Shown here one piece after another: positions 37,883 to 51,559 of a stretch of 57,619 nt of DNA. A program made the translations under genes and the position numbers. The stretch spans positions 1 through 57,619 of the forward strand of contig PDHQ01000226.1 in NCBI GenBank assembly GCA_003339415.1, read 5' to 3'. Under the pieces are notes generated by a model that saw only the letters and a list, made by a program, of their open reading frames with translations, was not told where the DNA came from and searched no databases. The DNA comes from Ophiocordyceps camponoti-saundersi (nom. inval.) (taxonomy: Eukaryota; Ascomycota; Sordariomycetes; Hypocreales; Ophiocordycipitaceae). Each line of letters opens with the position of its first letter. Position 1 is the stretch's first letter.

Positions 37883-40800
37883 AAAATCTTACTTACTAGG
37901 TTATAAGTTATATAATATTAAAATCGCTACTTATAAAAGTAAAAAACTATCTTTAATTATCTTTTTTTACTCTCTTAAGAGATAATTTTTATTATATTAT
38001 AATATTTTAATATACTTACTAATAGTTAAAGTTTAGCTATACCTGCTAATATTACTAAATATATTTTATATTTAAAATTATAATAATAACTTTTAAAGTT
38101 TATTATAAGTAAAAATAAAAACTATATTATTAAAGTAATTTCGAAATTATTAAGCTAGCTATAATATTTAATTATTTATATAGCTAAGTTGTTAACTTTT
38201 TAATATTTATTATAAACTATACTTAAATAATAGAAAATAAAAAGCGGTTTTTTATTTTTATTTATAAGATATCGAAATTAAAACGCTTTTAATATAATAT
38301 TAAGGTAAAGTTTAAAAAGGAAAAGGTAATAAAAGATATAAATTGATAAATATAATTTAAGCTAAGAAAGTTAAAATTTAAGCTAAAATATATAAAAAAA
38401 TAATTAAATATATTTTAAATTAGATTAATAATATTAATCCTTTACTTATATACTTTATAGGTAATTTTATAAAAAGAGGTAAGGAGTTTAAAGTAAAGTT
38501 AGTAAAAAATAAAAAAAACTTTATAAAATAAAAGGAGGTATAATTATAAAAGTCTAAAAAGGAGTAATAAATATTAAAGTTATTAAGAATAATTAGCGGA
38601 GCGGAGGCGAAGGCGGAGTATAAAGAAAAAAAAAGTAATAAGTATAAAAAAAGTTTAATATATATTTTAAGTAATAAGAAATAAATAATAAATATTTAAA
38701 GTTTATTATAAGAAAATACTTTAATAAAGTTAAGCTTTATAATAAAGTCTTAATTATTAACTTAATATTATTTATATAAAAAAAAAGCTTTATTTTTTTT
38801 AAATAAAGTAATAAAAAGCGAGTTTTTAAAAGAAAAGGTAATTATATATATTAAGCTAAAATTCTTATATAGCGATAATATTATAGCTTTCTTTATTAAA
38901 TAAGGTAAGCTATATAAAGCGGTTAATTTTTTATATATTTTATAATAAAGTTATAATTTTTATAAAAACTAAATATTAAGAATAGTTATTTATAATTACT
39001 TTAACTATATAAAGTTTATTAATATAAACTCCGCTTAGGATTATTATAAGGCTAGTTATAAGTTATAAAATTATTATATAGCTTATAGCTTTTATAAGTA
39101 TTATTAAGTTAAGAGCTTTTTAAAAAAACTTAAGTAAATAGTATATTATAAAAGGAGCGCTAAGGCGTATTTTTAAGAAACTTATAATATATCTATTTTC
39201 TAGAAAAATTATAATAAAGCTTTTATTATTTTTATAAAGTTATTATTAAGTAAAGGCTAGAGGTTAAGTAAACTATAATAATTAGAAAAGGTAAAGTTTA
39301 TTAAGGAAGCTAAACTTAATATAGCTTTATTTTTTTTAAATTTTAAATTATTTTTTAACTATATAAAGTATATACCTTTATATAAAATATAATAATAAGG
39401 TTTTTCTCCTTTTTATATAAAATAGTTTTTTTTTCTACTATTATATAAAGTAGCTATATAATATTTATATTACGGAAGCTTTTAATAATATTTAATAATA
39501 TACTTAAATTAAAAATATTTATAATATAACTTAAAATATATAAAATCCTTATAAAGTTTATAGTAAATTATTTCTATATTTATAATTATTTTATTTAGAT
39601 AAAGCTTATTTATATCTTTTATATTATTTAAGCTTATAATAAAATAAATCTATAAAGCGTTCTTATTAATAATATATTAAAGCTAAAGTATTTTTACTTA
39701 AATTATATTAACCTTATTTATTTCCCTAATAATACTAAATAGCGTATTATAATTATAATTAGTTATTAAAGTTTAAATACTTTTAGTAATAATAATATAA
39801 ATTTAATATATATACTTAGCTTACGCTTTAAAAGCTTAAGCTATTTACTTATTTTTTAAAATAAAGTTTTTATACTCTAAGTTAAAAATAATAATAAGAT
39901 TTTTATTAGAAAATTTATATATAATAATTATTATAAAATAGCTTATAGCTTTATTAATTTTCTAAATAATATTTTAGTAAATAAGCGCTAGAACTTTATT
40001 AATTACTAGAATATTTTTTACTAATATAAATACGTTCTTTTTTATTTTTATTAAAACTAAGCGTATAAAGGGCGCTATAAAGGGGGCGGAGTTTAGGGCG
40101 GAGTTTATAATTACGCTAGCTTAAGTTTAAGCTTTAAAAGTAAAATTTACTTTTTTACTTATTATTTTATAAAAAATAGCTTTAACTAATTTTTAAATAA
40201 TATAGAAAATAATAATAAGTTAACTAAATAAGTTTTTAAAAGCTTATTAGTATTAATTAAGCTTAGTAAATATTATATTAAAAATACCTTATATAAGGTA
40301 AAAATCTTATATAAAGATTACTCTAGTAAGTTTTTTATATATAGATTTTAAAATAAGATTAATTAAGGTTTAAAAATATTAATAAAAAAGTTATTAAAGT
40401 TAATAATTATATTATATTAACTTTTACTTATATATAGATATTATTAAAATTAGTTAAGCTTTTAAGTTTTATTATTTAATATTATTAGTATTAATAATAA
40501 ATTAAGAGGCGGATTACTTTATAATTTTATATTTAAAGCTATTCTCTTAGTAGAGTTAAACTTTAAAAAGTAAAAAATATTAAATTTTTATAATATTATA
40601 GTATTAAGTATAAATAAAAACCTTAATTATCTTAAGTTATAAAAGGTTATAATTATTAATAGATAAAGTTATTTTTCCTTACTTTAAGTAATATTATAGT
40701 TTTAAGCTTATTAGAATCTTCCTTATAAAGATTAAGGTTTAAATTTTAAAGTTATATAAGACTTTTTATTTTTCTAGCTCTTATTTTTATAAAAGCTATT

Positions 40801-41143
40801 AAGAGGTTTATTAAGGATTTTATAAAGCTTTATACTAGTATAATATATATTAATTTATTCCACCTTATACTTTAATTTTTTTAGCTAGATTAAAAAGAGG
40901 GCTATATAAAAAATTAGTTTATAACTAATTATAGCTATATAAGGGGGTTTATAGTAATTATATTTAGGTCTTTATAATAGCGCTTAGTTATTACGCGGGG
41001 TATATAATTAGCTTAAAAAAGGTCTTCTCTCCCCTTTTTTTAATAGCTTTAATTATAACTTTATTTTAGCTTACTTTAATAGTTACTTATATAAAACTTT
41101 TATATTTATTTATAATAACTTTTTTAAATAAAAGTATAAAATA

Positions 41144-41152
<9 letters not shown>

Positions 41153-41174
<22 letters not shown>

Positions 41175-41175
41175 T
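41153..41175. repeat. (AT)n microsatellite
   Basis: About 11 AT units. Another AT-only stretch lies at 41857-41882. Confidence 0.9.
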
Positions 41176-41380
41176 AGCTTTTTTTCTTTATTTTTAAAAT
41201 TCCCCTTTATATAAACTATATTTATTATATTAATAATATACTAATTTTAAATTAGTATTATTTTAAGTTTAATTCTCTTTATATATACTCCTAATCTCTT
41301 ATTTTATTTATATAAGAATAGTAATTTTTATAATATATATTATATATATTTAATATTAAGGTCTAGCCCTTATATTATAT

Positions 41381-42250
41381 TTAGGTTATTAACTTAAACG
41401 TTAGACTTATAAATTAGCCTTACGATTAAATAATAAAGCTGCCGCTATCTAGCCTAAAAGCTTATAGTGGAAGGATTAAATAGAACGGAACGGGAAGGAT
41501 AGTTAAATAGGAAGATAAATAAGCTTTAAAGGAAAGAGCGATATATATAGCTATTTAGCACGCTAGAGTGCGGCTTCCTTAGAAGCTCTCTATATATAAT
41601 TATTATTCTATATAGCTTAGTAAATAAGTATCCCTTTAACTAATCCCTTAATAAAATTATATATATATTTTTTTTATAAACTATTACCTTTATTTTTAAT
41701 ATTAATATATTAATTAAATTAGATTAAATTAAAATAGCTAACTTATAAGATTAGATAAAAAGGCTTTAATAATTTTAAGCTAGCTTTAGCAGATATTAAT
41801 AGCTTTTATAATAAGAGCTATAAGTTTAATAATAAGAATAATAAATATAAGTAATATAATATATAATATATAATATATAATAAGGAGGAATATTATATAT
41901 ATTATATTACTCTAGGGACCTATAAGGTGTCTAGGCATATAGAGGGTAGGAAGAGGGGAAAAACCGGGCCGGGCCCGGGGGAAAACCCCTTACTAAGTAA
42001 TCGGTAGCTAGTAAGGTAAGAATAGTAAGTAAAGAGAGGGTACTATAGCGGGCCTCGTGCTAGTCCGCTAAGTTATAGTAGCGGGTTTAGGGTAAAATAA
42101 GCCGGGGTTTAGGGGTCGCTAAAACGGAAGCGGCCGCGAACCTTAGCTACGGGAGGGCAAATATAGGCTAGAACCTTAGTAAAGGAAGGAGGTATATATT
42201 ATAATAAAGTAAAAAGGTACGTACTAATATATATTATAGCGCCTTATAAT
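41381..42250. other. Mixed non-coding block; possible gypsy-3 5' LTR/leader
   Basis: Upstream of the gypsy-3 gag frame. A 41440-41640 stretch with GCACGCTAGAGTGCGGC and CTCTCTATATATAATTAT looks like an LTR promoter region, but no second copy exists downstream, so an LTR cannot be proved. At 41940-42140 lies a GC-rich patch including the near-palindrome CCGGGCCGGGCCCGGG (about 41963-41978). The 15-mer GCTAGAACCTTAGTA near 42169 is also present at 7288 in the LINE 3' UTR, hinting at a LINE-tail scrap here. Confidence 0.4.
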
Positions 42251-42399
42251 TAGTAAGTAAGCTATTATAAAATATAAAATCTTATAGCTTATATAATATA
42301 AGGCCCCTTTCTTTTATAAATAATATTAACTTTAATTTCCCTTATCGTAATAGTAATAGCTTATAACTATAATATAAAAATTAGTAACGAATAAGCTAC

Positions 42400-45000
42400 G
42401 CCTTATAATAATTATATTTTTAAACTTATTTAAAACCGCGTCCGCTATTTATATACTAGCTATTAAAATTAGCTAAGTAAATTACGCTTTATTTAAGCTA
42501 TATATTAATAAGATTAAGCTAATTTTAGTAACCGCGAACGCGCGCGCGTATATTATTTATACCTAAATAAGTTTTACTTATATACTTATATATTCTTAGC
42601 TTAAAGATAACGCTATAGAGCTATATACTATATAAGCTAAATATTATAATAAGTAATAAGAGTTCGGAGGGATATAAGCTATAGCTAAAGAGGATCTTAC
42701 TTTAATTTAAAATTTAAGCTAAAGCTATACTTATAAGAATATAGTTAAGGTAAAGAATACTTTAAAAGGTATCCGTACTAAGGTTATAAAGGAGGTAAAG
42801 GAGGCGGAGGGAGAGGGGGGGGAGATATCTATCTCTATACTTAAGTTAATCTACGCTACTTTAGAGTAAATTAACGCCTATATTAATTAATAAACTTTAA
42901 GCTTTATAAGTATAGCTTATAATATATTAAACTTAAGTAAGAAAATAGTAGTAATATTTAAGAAGCTAGGAGGGCTAGCTTAAGCTTTACTTAAAGTAAG
43001 GGTAAATATAACTTATAAGGTAAGTAAAATATATAAGCTAGTAATAATAAAGCTTACTAAGGTAGCGCTTACGGTACTTTTAAAAAGTAAGGGTAAAAGA
43101 TAGATATCTCTTATTATAATCTAAACGCGTCTTATTAAGAAAAAGGCCCGCGCCGCGCCTAAAACTCTTATAATTATATTAGATATAGATAATAATAACG
43201 ATAACTTATTACCTATTCTTACCGTTAACTTAAAGCGTTTATATCTCGCTAAGGTATACCTTAAGAAAAGTAAAGGAGGGAGCTTACGCTAAGTTAATTT
43301 CGGTAATAATAAAGTTTTAAAATTAGAAGCTACGCTAGCGCTAGATATAGTAAAGATAAGCCTAATTAGTAAGGAGGTAGCTAAGTTACTTATAGTAAAA
43401 GAGACCCCGGTTAAGGCGGCGGCCGCTACGGTAGCTACTAATATTTATATAGCTATAATAAACTATAATATTATTATAGTAAGAATAGATTTAGCTAAGT
43501 TTTATATTTTTTAAACGCTTAAAGTTACCTTACCTTAAGTTACTTAATAAGCTAATATTAGCTAGGAGTTTTAGTTAATTAATCTCTAATATAATTTACC
43601 TCTTACTAACTTAAAATTATTAGAAAAATATAAACTTAAGCTATACCTTAGCGGAATATTAAGGAAGCGCGGGGGGCTTCGTAGTTATAAGCTATTACTA
43701 AAATATTTAAAAATCCTAAGGTTAAATAAGTTATTCTTTAATAAAGATAATAAACTAACGCCGATAATAATTACCTTTAATAGTACGCGGCCCGTTATTA
43801 CGCTAAATCTTATTATTATTTTAAGCTTATCTTAGCGATAAGTAACTTTACCTAAGCTAGTTATTACTTTAAGCTTATCGTAGTAATAGGTAACTACTTC
43901 GTAGCTAACTATTACGCTAAACTCGTTATAAGCTACCGCGCTAACGGTAACTCTAAGTAGGACGCGCCTCGCTTTAAGTTTTAGTAGCTTTACGCCGAGT
44001 AAACTTACGTTACGGGGCTAGCGTTAGTCCGCGGTTACTCTTACTAATAAGGTAGCTAGAGGAGTCGAGGAGTCGTTAGATAAGGGAGGAGATAATAACT
44101 TAGACCTAGTAAATATAGATTCCCTCGAGATATAAAGTAAATTATAGATAGGGTAGGTAAATTAATAATATTATAGTTACGATAAAGAGGAATATTATTA
44201 GTAGATATTAAAGTATATAAAATAATATTTTAAAAAATAAGCTAACGCTTTTTTTATAGATAAGGAAATAGAGTAAAAAGCTATATTATAAAAAGTATAG
44301 TTTACTATTTAATAATAAGCTATAACTTTCCTTATAACGAAGGAAGCGGAATATATATAGTAACTTATAATTATATATACGGACGCCTTTAAGGAAATAC
44401 TATAAATAAACCTTATTAAACTAACCTTCGCTAAAGCTACGCTTAACTAAGCTTAAATTAATATAGCTTTTATAAGGTAGAAAAACCTTAGCTTAAATAA
44501 GATAGATTATTAGATTCTTTTTACTTTTTTATAAATTAACTAATTTACTAATATAATATTAATAAACTTTAAGGTAAAGCTAAAAGTATAAATTATATCT
44601 AAGTATAAATTCTTAACTATTTTCCTAAAGATAAAATATAAAAAATATTAGCCTTTTAGTAATTTAGCGGCCTTAATAGGAAAAGGCGCTTAAAAAACTT
44701 TTTTAATTACTTTTATTAAACTTTTAATAATATTTAAAAATAAAAAAGGGCTTAAGATAAGCTCTAAACCTTAGTTTATTATAATAAATAAATATTTAGT
44801 AACTTTATCCTTAAATTTAAAAAGTTTTTAATAATTACTATTAGATTTATAAGTTACGATAATTCCGTAAAACTAACTTAGCTACGCGGGGCTTTTTCCC
44901 TAATATTTTAAGATTTTTTAGTTATTATCGATATACCTTATAAATATTCCTTATTTATCGATCGCTAATAAGGTTTTACTTAGTTTTTTAAATAAATCTT
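42400..45000 (+). pseudogene. Gypsy-3 gag-like ORF relic
   Basis: A long + strand frame with few stops, all TAA/TAG. It includes a Lys/Glu-rich stretch 'IKEVKEAEGEGGEI' at about 42788-42830, a segment 'LPILTVNLKRLYLAKVYLKK' at about 43213-43275, and a Thr/Ser-rich part near 43900-44050. It lies directly upstream of the gypsy-3 protease and RT, so gag is the natural reading. The stretch is longer than usual for gypsy gag and I saw no zinc knuckle. It may therefore include an unrelated ORF. Confidence 0.5.
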
Positions 45001-45539
45001 ACGCTTTTTAAGGGCGGCTAAGAAATATTAACTTAACCTAAGTAAATATATAAAAGGCGCTAGGGGCGTTCCTATAAACCTTAATATAGGAAAAAATATA
45101 GATAAGGATATCTTAATAAATATAATAAGAGATAAGAAAAAGAAAAAGCTAAAAGGGAAAGATAGCGGCTATAATAAAACTCCCGCCTAAATACCGTAAA
45201 ATACCCCTTAAGCTAAGTAAATAGAAAAATTAATATTAGAATAATATAAAATATTAAGCCTTTATATTAGGTATAGAATAAATATATATCTTATATATAA
45301 TTATAACTTCTAACTCTTATAAAAGCTATAATAGAAAGCTTTAAAAGATACTTATATTAACTATATAAAAATCTTACTTTTAGTTAAGGAATATAATTTT
45401 AATAATAATTAAGGAAAAGAATAGCTTTAAGATATTATAGCGTTTTAGAGGATAAGGTAATATAAATAAAGAAAAAGAGAAATATCCTCTATTTTAAACT
45501 ATAAGCTTTATTTACTAAGATTCCCGTAATTTTAAATAA

Positions 45540-45850
45540 TTTAAAATTAGTAAATATATTAATTAATAAAAGCTATAAAAGCTATTCTATAATAAACCCG
45601 TAGCTAATATAAAACTTATAAATACTAATAGAAAGAATCTTAGCTTTATAAGTAAAAAGGGCGGTAATAAGCGGACTAAAAGTATTAAATATTGCCTAGC
45701 TCTTACTTAAGGTAAATAGCTTTAATTAATTAATTATAATATATATAATATTAGATCTTAATTTTCTAATTATCCTTAGTAAGCTTTAGCTATAATATAT
45801 AAAGTTTTACTTAGTTTTTTATAAAAAATAAGTATAATATAAAGATTTAT
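45540..45850 (+). pseudogene. Gypsy-3 aspartic protease relic
   Basis: Reads 'LVNILINKSYKSYSIINP' at about 45549-45602, matching the fungal retropepsin form '(L)(I/V)D.G..(G)Y..I.P' with the catalytic Asp now Asn. The flap/end region 'YIILDLNFLIILSK' follows at about 45750-45790 (the 'Y.I.G.D.I.LG.PW' region). Gln and Trp codons are stops. Confidence 0.7.
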
Positions 45851-46099
45851 AATAATAAGTATAAGTTACTAGTATTTACTTTTAACTAGTAAAAGAGATC
45901 TTAAACGCTATATACCTTTATAGCTTAACTTTTATTAGAGAAATAAAGAGAAGATAAAAAAAACTATATTATTAGAAAAAGGACCTTATTAAATACTAAG
46001 AAATCTAAGTAATAAGAGTTAAAAATATAGAAAAGATATTATAAGATAAGATTCCCTTAATAAATAACTAATTATAAGAATAGATTCTAATAAAATTTT

Positions 46100-46650
46100 A
46101 CGATATACTTCCCCTTTTTTATAAATAAGAAGCGGATAAGTTAAACTTATATAAAAAAGGTATAAACTACTATATTCCGCTTAAGAAAAAAATAGATAAT
46201 AAAGGACCCTAAATCTTATTTAGTCCTCTTTATAATATATTAAGGAAGGAATTACTTATTTTTAAAAAAATATTATAAGACCTTTTTTAGAAAGGCTTTA
46301 TTTAACTTAATAGCTTACTTACGGGTACCTTAGTCCTCTTTATAAGGAAACTTAAGGGAGGATTATAATTTTATATAAACTTCCGTATATTAAATATAAT
46401 TATAGTTTTAGATAAATATCTACTTCTTTTACTTAATAATACTTTTTAATTATTAGCTAAGTCTTAATAGCTTATAAAGCTAAATATTATATAAGCTTTT
46501 TATAAAATATAAATTATTAAAGGATAAGAATAGAAGATAGCGTTTAGAACCTAATATAGCTTTTTTAAATAAATAGTTACTTTATTTAAACTTATAAAAG
46601 CTTTTACTACTTTTTAAAAATATATTAATAGTATCTTTTAGCTATATTTT
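46100..46650 (+). pseudogene. Gypsy-3 reverse transcriptase, 5' part
   Basis: RT motifs in order: a 'KG(F/I)..S.S..G.P' region (46295-46335), a 'VLFIRKP.GGL.FC.DFR.LN' region (about 46330-46395), a 'D.YPLP' region, and 'RTQYSFFK'-like 'R(T/S).(Y/F)G.FE' (about 46540-46570). The last codons before the LINE encode the segment that precedes the catalytic box. The reading frame stops at 46650 because LINE-2 is inserted and resumes after 53401. Confidence 0.85.
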
Positions 46651-46664
46651 AATAAGTTTTACTT
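46651..46664. repeat. Target-site duplication, left of LINE-2
   Basis: AATAAGTTTTACTT, identical at 53388-53401 (14 bp). Confidence 0.92.
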
Positions 46665-46999
46665 TAACTTTTTATAAAAATAGGATAGGACCCGTTACTT
46701 AATCTCTCGCTTTTTACTATATATTTATTACTAAGAAAGAGTTAATAGCGCCCGCGGCGGCTTCGGCCGGGGCCTAAGGGGTAGGCGACGCGCTTATAAT
46801 CGTAGATAGGGGTACGCGGGGACTAAGATAGTCCCTATAGCACCCCTAATTTAGCTAAAAATAATATAATAATAGCGTTAGAATAGGAGGAGAAGCGGAG
46901 TAAGTGCGGGACCTTTACGACGGCGATATAAAGAAAGCTTATAATAAACTAGCTATAATAATACTTACCGCGGCGTTCTCTAACGCTTAAAATATCGTA

Positions 47000-48010
47000 A
47001 TAGCTTTTAAAGCTAAACTTTATAAGAAATTCGTAACCCCTTTAAATTAAAATATTACCTAACTTTTACTTAAGATTACTAAGTTAATTAAGAAGATAGT
47101 TATTTAAGCTATATAGAAAGTATTTTTATAAATTATTAGCTTTAATATTAGTCTAACTTAGCTATTATAAGCTTCCGTAGCTATTATTAATAATATAATA
47201 ATTAAACTTATTTTTAGTTACTTTAATAGAAAAGTTATTATATTTATAAAAGATATTATAATTAATATAGATACTTTATAGCTAACTTTATAAGAGATTA
47301 TATAAGCTACGAATATAGCTTTAAAGTGCGAGGCTATATTAGCTATAAGATAACTTTTTAATAAAGATATAATAGTTATATTTTATTTAGAATATAAAAG
47401 ATAAATAAGCTTAGTTAAGTAAATCCTTATCGTTTTTAATAAAAAGGTAGTTTATAGCTAAAAAACCTTCTCTATTATAGCGAAGGGAGTATAAGTAAAG
47501 GCTACTTATAGCGACTAAAATATACTCTTATAATAAATTAAGAAATATAATAAAGTTAATATTGCTTAAGTTTAAGCGCTTTAGCCCTATAATAAGGGAG
47601 CTACGCGTATTTATATTATCTTAAGAATTACTAATATAATAAACGCTAATAAACTTATATAAAATAGCTTAGTTATAAACGTAGAAATCTCCTATATAGA
47701 AGTTTATAATAATATAATATAACCCCGATAATATTACTAATATTACTAATATAAGTATATAGTAAAATACTATTAAAAATAGCTATATTATAGAATATAT
47801 ATAGCTATAATATACTTAGAAAAGGAGAGCGTATATCTAGCCTTCGCTAAAACTAATACTAAGAACTATATCTTATATAAAAGGAACTACGCTTTATAAT
47901 CCTAAAACTACCTTACCGCGAAAATATATTAGGACTAAGTATATAGTAACTATATATATTAACCTTATAAGTTTTAAAATTACTCCTAGCTAACCTAATC
48001 TTAAATTAAT
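47000..48010 (+). pseudogene. LINE-2 ORF1 (Gag-like, zinc knuckles) relic
   Basis: The frame runs from an acidic/basic N-terminus to 'PR.YY.YY.YKYIVKYY.K' at about 47722-47775, i.e. CCHC knuckles with each Cys and His turned to Tyr. A second knuckle-like series ('LYYRIYIAII') follows, and a third near 47865-47900 in 'TKNYILYKRNYA'. Such multi-knuckle ORF1 proteins coat LINE RNA. Dozens of Gln codons read as stops. The start codon is not identifiable. Confidence 0.8.
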
Positions 48011-49699
48011 AATAGCTTTATTAAAATTTAATCCTAGAAGCGGTTACGCGTAGCCCTTATATAATCGTAAGCTATATTTTATTTTAATATAAACGATAAG
48101 CCCGCCCCGGTACCGAAAAGGGGCTAAGGTAAGAGTAACGCTACCCCCGAACCTTATAGCGGATAAGGTAGCGGTAAAGCTTAAGGAACCTATCCTCCCC
48201 CTCCTACCCCTTCCCCCTTTATTATGCCCTCCTCCGCCCCCTCCCCCGCCCCTTTTTCCGCCCCCTCTTTTACTTTAATATAATCGTAAACTTTTACCTC
48301 CCTTACTCTTAATAAAAATTAAGATTTTTTTTTAGAATATATAAAAGCGTAATTATCTTATTTATACCGCGCTTTATAGCCCTATTAGCTATAATTTTAT
48401 TTATATATAGGAATTATAATATAATTAATTTAAACGCCCTTTATTTCCTAGTATCTTATTATATAAACTTATAAACTTTAATAATTAAGTAATTCTTTAT
48501 ATTTATAAATAACTAAACCCCTCTTTTTAGATACCTCTTACTATATTTAATATAGCTTTTATTTTTTTTTATATTATACTTTTATTACGAATTATATTTA
48601 TTTACTTACTTTTATTAATAATTTAATTTAGCCCCCTCTTATAACGTAACCTTCTTTACCCTAACCTAACTCCGATAGCTACTTTTTTATATAATAACTT
48701 TAACTTCTACTACCCCTTATAGGATTATTACGAAAAGTCCTCCCTTAGAGTAGTTAATTTTCTTAATCTTACGACTAGCCTCTATTTCGGACTCGTTACG
48801 CCTCTAGGTAAAGTTACTTAAGAAATATATAATAAATAAACTAATATTATTAACCTAGCTTAAGCTATATTAAATTACCGTATAATATACTAAAAAAATA
48901 ACTTTAACTTTATTAGCTTTAACTATATTTTATAAATTATTTATATAAATATTAACTTTTATTTTAATATTATATTAATTAAAATCTAGCGCTTTTTTTA
49001 CTTAGATATATTCGCGGCTAAGGTATAGAACTAACTTAAGCTTAAACTATATTATACTTTTATACTTAAAAACTTAAAAGAAATAATTACCTTACTATAT
49101 AAATAGCTAGAAATAATAATAGAGATTATAATATTATTATATATCTATATATACTTTACGATATAGAATTAATAAAATCGGGTAATAGTAGCTATTATAG
49201 CGGCCGCTAAGTAAGCCTAAAAATATTAGAAAGCTAACTTTACTAACTTTTACTAGTAAAATTATTAGGAAATAATAAAAGCGTAAAAGTTTATAATTAG
49301 CGTAGCTTATTATAGCGCTTAGCGCGATTTCCTTAATAATATCTTAATAAACTTAGTAATATTTTAGATAATAAAATATTAAGCTTAGCTTCGGAGCTAG
49401 GCCTTACCGGAGCCTATATATATACCGATATTATAGAAAAGCCCCGACTTAAACTTAGTATTTATTTTCTTAGATAAAGCGATTTTACTTAGCTAGTAAT
49501 TTTTCCTTACTTTTACCGCCTTAGCCCTTTCTTTTACCTTAAATAAACCTTTCCCTCCTTTTTATATTAAATATTTAATTATTACCGATAATATCTACTT
49601 TACCTTTTTCTTAATCGCTTTATAAAAGTCCGCCGGCCCTAATAAGATCTTAGTTAGGTTTTTTAAAAAATATAAACCCCCCCCTTATTTAAATCTTTT

Positions 49700-50900
49700 A
49701 AAAGATTTTCTAAAGCTATATTAATAGTAGCTATTTCCCGTTATAATTTAAAGCTTTTAATATTATAGTTATTTATAAAGTAAGTAAATTATTAGCTATA
49801 TATTATACCTTAAGTAAATATAAGCTAATTTCGCTCCTTAATATAATAAGGAAAGTCTTAAAAATAATTATCGCTAGGAAAATAGCGTCTATAGCGGAAG
49901 TAGCTAATATCCTCTTAAATAGCTAAATAAGTAATAAGCTATAACGCTTTACTAATACCGTAATCCTTATATTTACTAAAACTATTAAAATTATCTAAAA
50001 CTAAGGCGGCACCGCCTCGCTCCTTTTACTAAACTTTACTAAAGCTTTTAATTATATTTCTTATAATAAGCTAATAATTATTCTTAATTACTTAGGCTTT
50101 CCCGAATAAGTTATAGCGTTTATTTATTCTTATTTTACCGCTAAAACCTTATAATTTAAGTTTAACTATAAGCTTAATAACGCTTTCTTAATTTAGTAAA
50201 AAGTCCCTTAAAATTCTTTTATATTACTAATTCTTTTCTTATTATATATATTTTTACTATATTAATATTTAAACTTAATAACTAAATTACTTATAGTAAG
50301 CTTTGCTAATAATATTAAGATATTTAATATTAGACGCGATAAAGCTTAGGTACTTTTTTAACTTAAGCGGGCGTAGCGAATTTATAAATAATAAGCCCTT
50401 AAGTATAAAATAACTTTTTAGCTAGCTAAAAGTAAGTTAATATATTTTACGAAAGCTAAGAAAGTAAATATAACCTAATTTTAGCTTAATATAAAGATAG
50501 TTTAGCTTATATAAAAGGCGAGACTTTTAAGGGTTTAGCTATATTATAAATTTTAATAAAAGTCTTACTTTTTAAAACTCGCCGCTAAACTTAAGCGCTA
50601 GTACTTAGCTTTTACTAAGATTACCGCCTTAACGTAAAATTATACCTTATTAAAAGTAAGAGAGGTTTATATTAAGGCTATTAAATTAGCAATTATATTT
50701 AATATATTTTAGTTTATTTTATTTATATAACTAGGGGGGAAACTATATAGCCTTATTATAAAAGCGCTAACTATAAAATAATTTAAATACTTAAAAGTTA
50801 TTACTAAAGCTTATAAAGCTACTCCTCTTTATTATATTAAAGTAAAAGCTTTTATCCCCCCCCTTAACTTATATTTTACTTACTAAATAGCTTATATTTA
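49700..50900 (+). pseudogene. LINE-2 reverse transcriptase and thumb relic
   Basis: Core motifs: 'DFTKAFNYISYNKL' (about 50032-50073; LINE 'D(V/I)SKAFDHVSH.KL'), 'ILNYLGFPE.VIAFI', 'LQFKF...LNNAF' with the following 'VPQ(G)S' region (50200-50215), 'PILFLLYI'-like (50225-50255), and the catalytic SFANNIKIFN at 50299-50328 (FADD, both Asp now Asn). The thumb follows with 'KYKLIYFTKAKK' (50424-50460) and 'RLLRVQL' (about 50530-50550, LINE 'RLLGV.LD'). 'IIKALT.KQFKYLKVITKAYKATP' (two pieces, about 50757-50825) is the usual downstream region. Confidence 0.9.
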
Positions 50901-51559
50901 TTATTATTTTTAATATATAAGTATAGTAAACCTTATCTATATTATAGTAAAAAAAGCTACTAAGTAAGTTAGATATAAGTATAGGGGGCGCCTACGTTAA
51001 TAAAGATATTAAGTATTATAAGATTTAAAAGAATTTTATAAAATATAAATTAAACCTAAATTAGAGGCTAAATATATATAACGCGACTTCGATACTAAAC
51101 TTTAAAAAGAGTAGCTTTTTTAATAATATTTCTAAGAAAATAAGCTTAAGAAATATAAGTAATCTTATAGCTACCCCGTTAATAAACCGCTATAGCTTAA
51201 AGCTAAGACCGCTTTATATATCTACGAAGGATTTCCTAAGTTTATTAATATAATACTTATATAATTTTAAACTAAATATATTAAGCTTAATTCCTTTCTC
51301 TAAGCTTATAAGGTCCCTAAGGTAATTTTAAAACGCTACCCTTATAATAATAATAATAAAATTATATTATATATCTTTCTTAATTATATTTTTACTTATA
51401 AAAATAAGCTACTCCTTAATACTAATTAGTAACTAATATAAGATTAGCGTAACCTTATTAAAGCGCTTAATAACTCTTAATTTATAGCTAAATTTATACG
51501 CTAGTTTTTTTCGCTTAAATAACTACGCTAATTTAACTTTATAATATTACTTTATAAAA

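Larger units (their letters stand above)
36796..41380. other. Unclassified RIP-degraded mobile-element relic(s)
   Basis: About 4.6 kb without a family I can name. Several + strand stretches read as protein broken only by TAA/TAG: about 36935-37160 (begins 'FKVGDIIKKAKVKESYNLF'), 38870-39340, and 39690-40800. They share the base composition of the recognised transposons and show the same lack of CpA/TpG, so they are almost certainly old repeats. I found no LTR pair or terminal inverted repeat inside the stretch, and no second copy in the window. A degraded DNA transposon or the body of another LINE are both possible. Confidence 0.45.

Noticed and set aside
41440..41640. 5' LTR of gypsy-3
   Set aside because: It looks LTR-like but has no second copy after the gypsy-3 chromodomain (55980-57510), so it is not called as an LTR.
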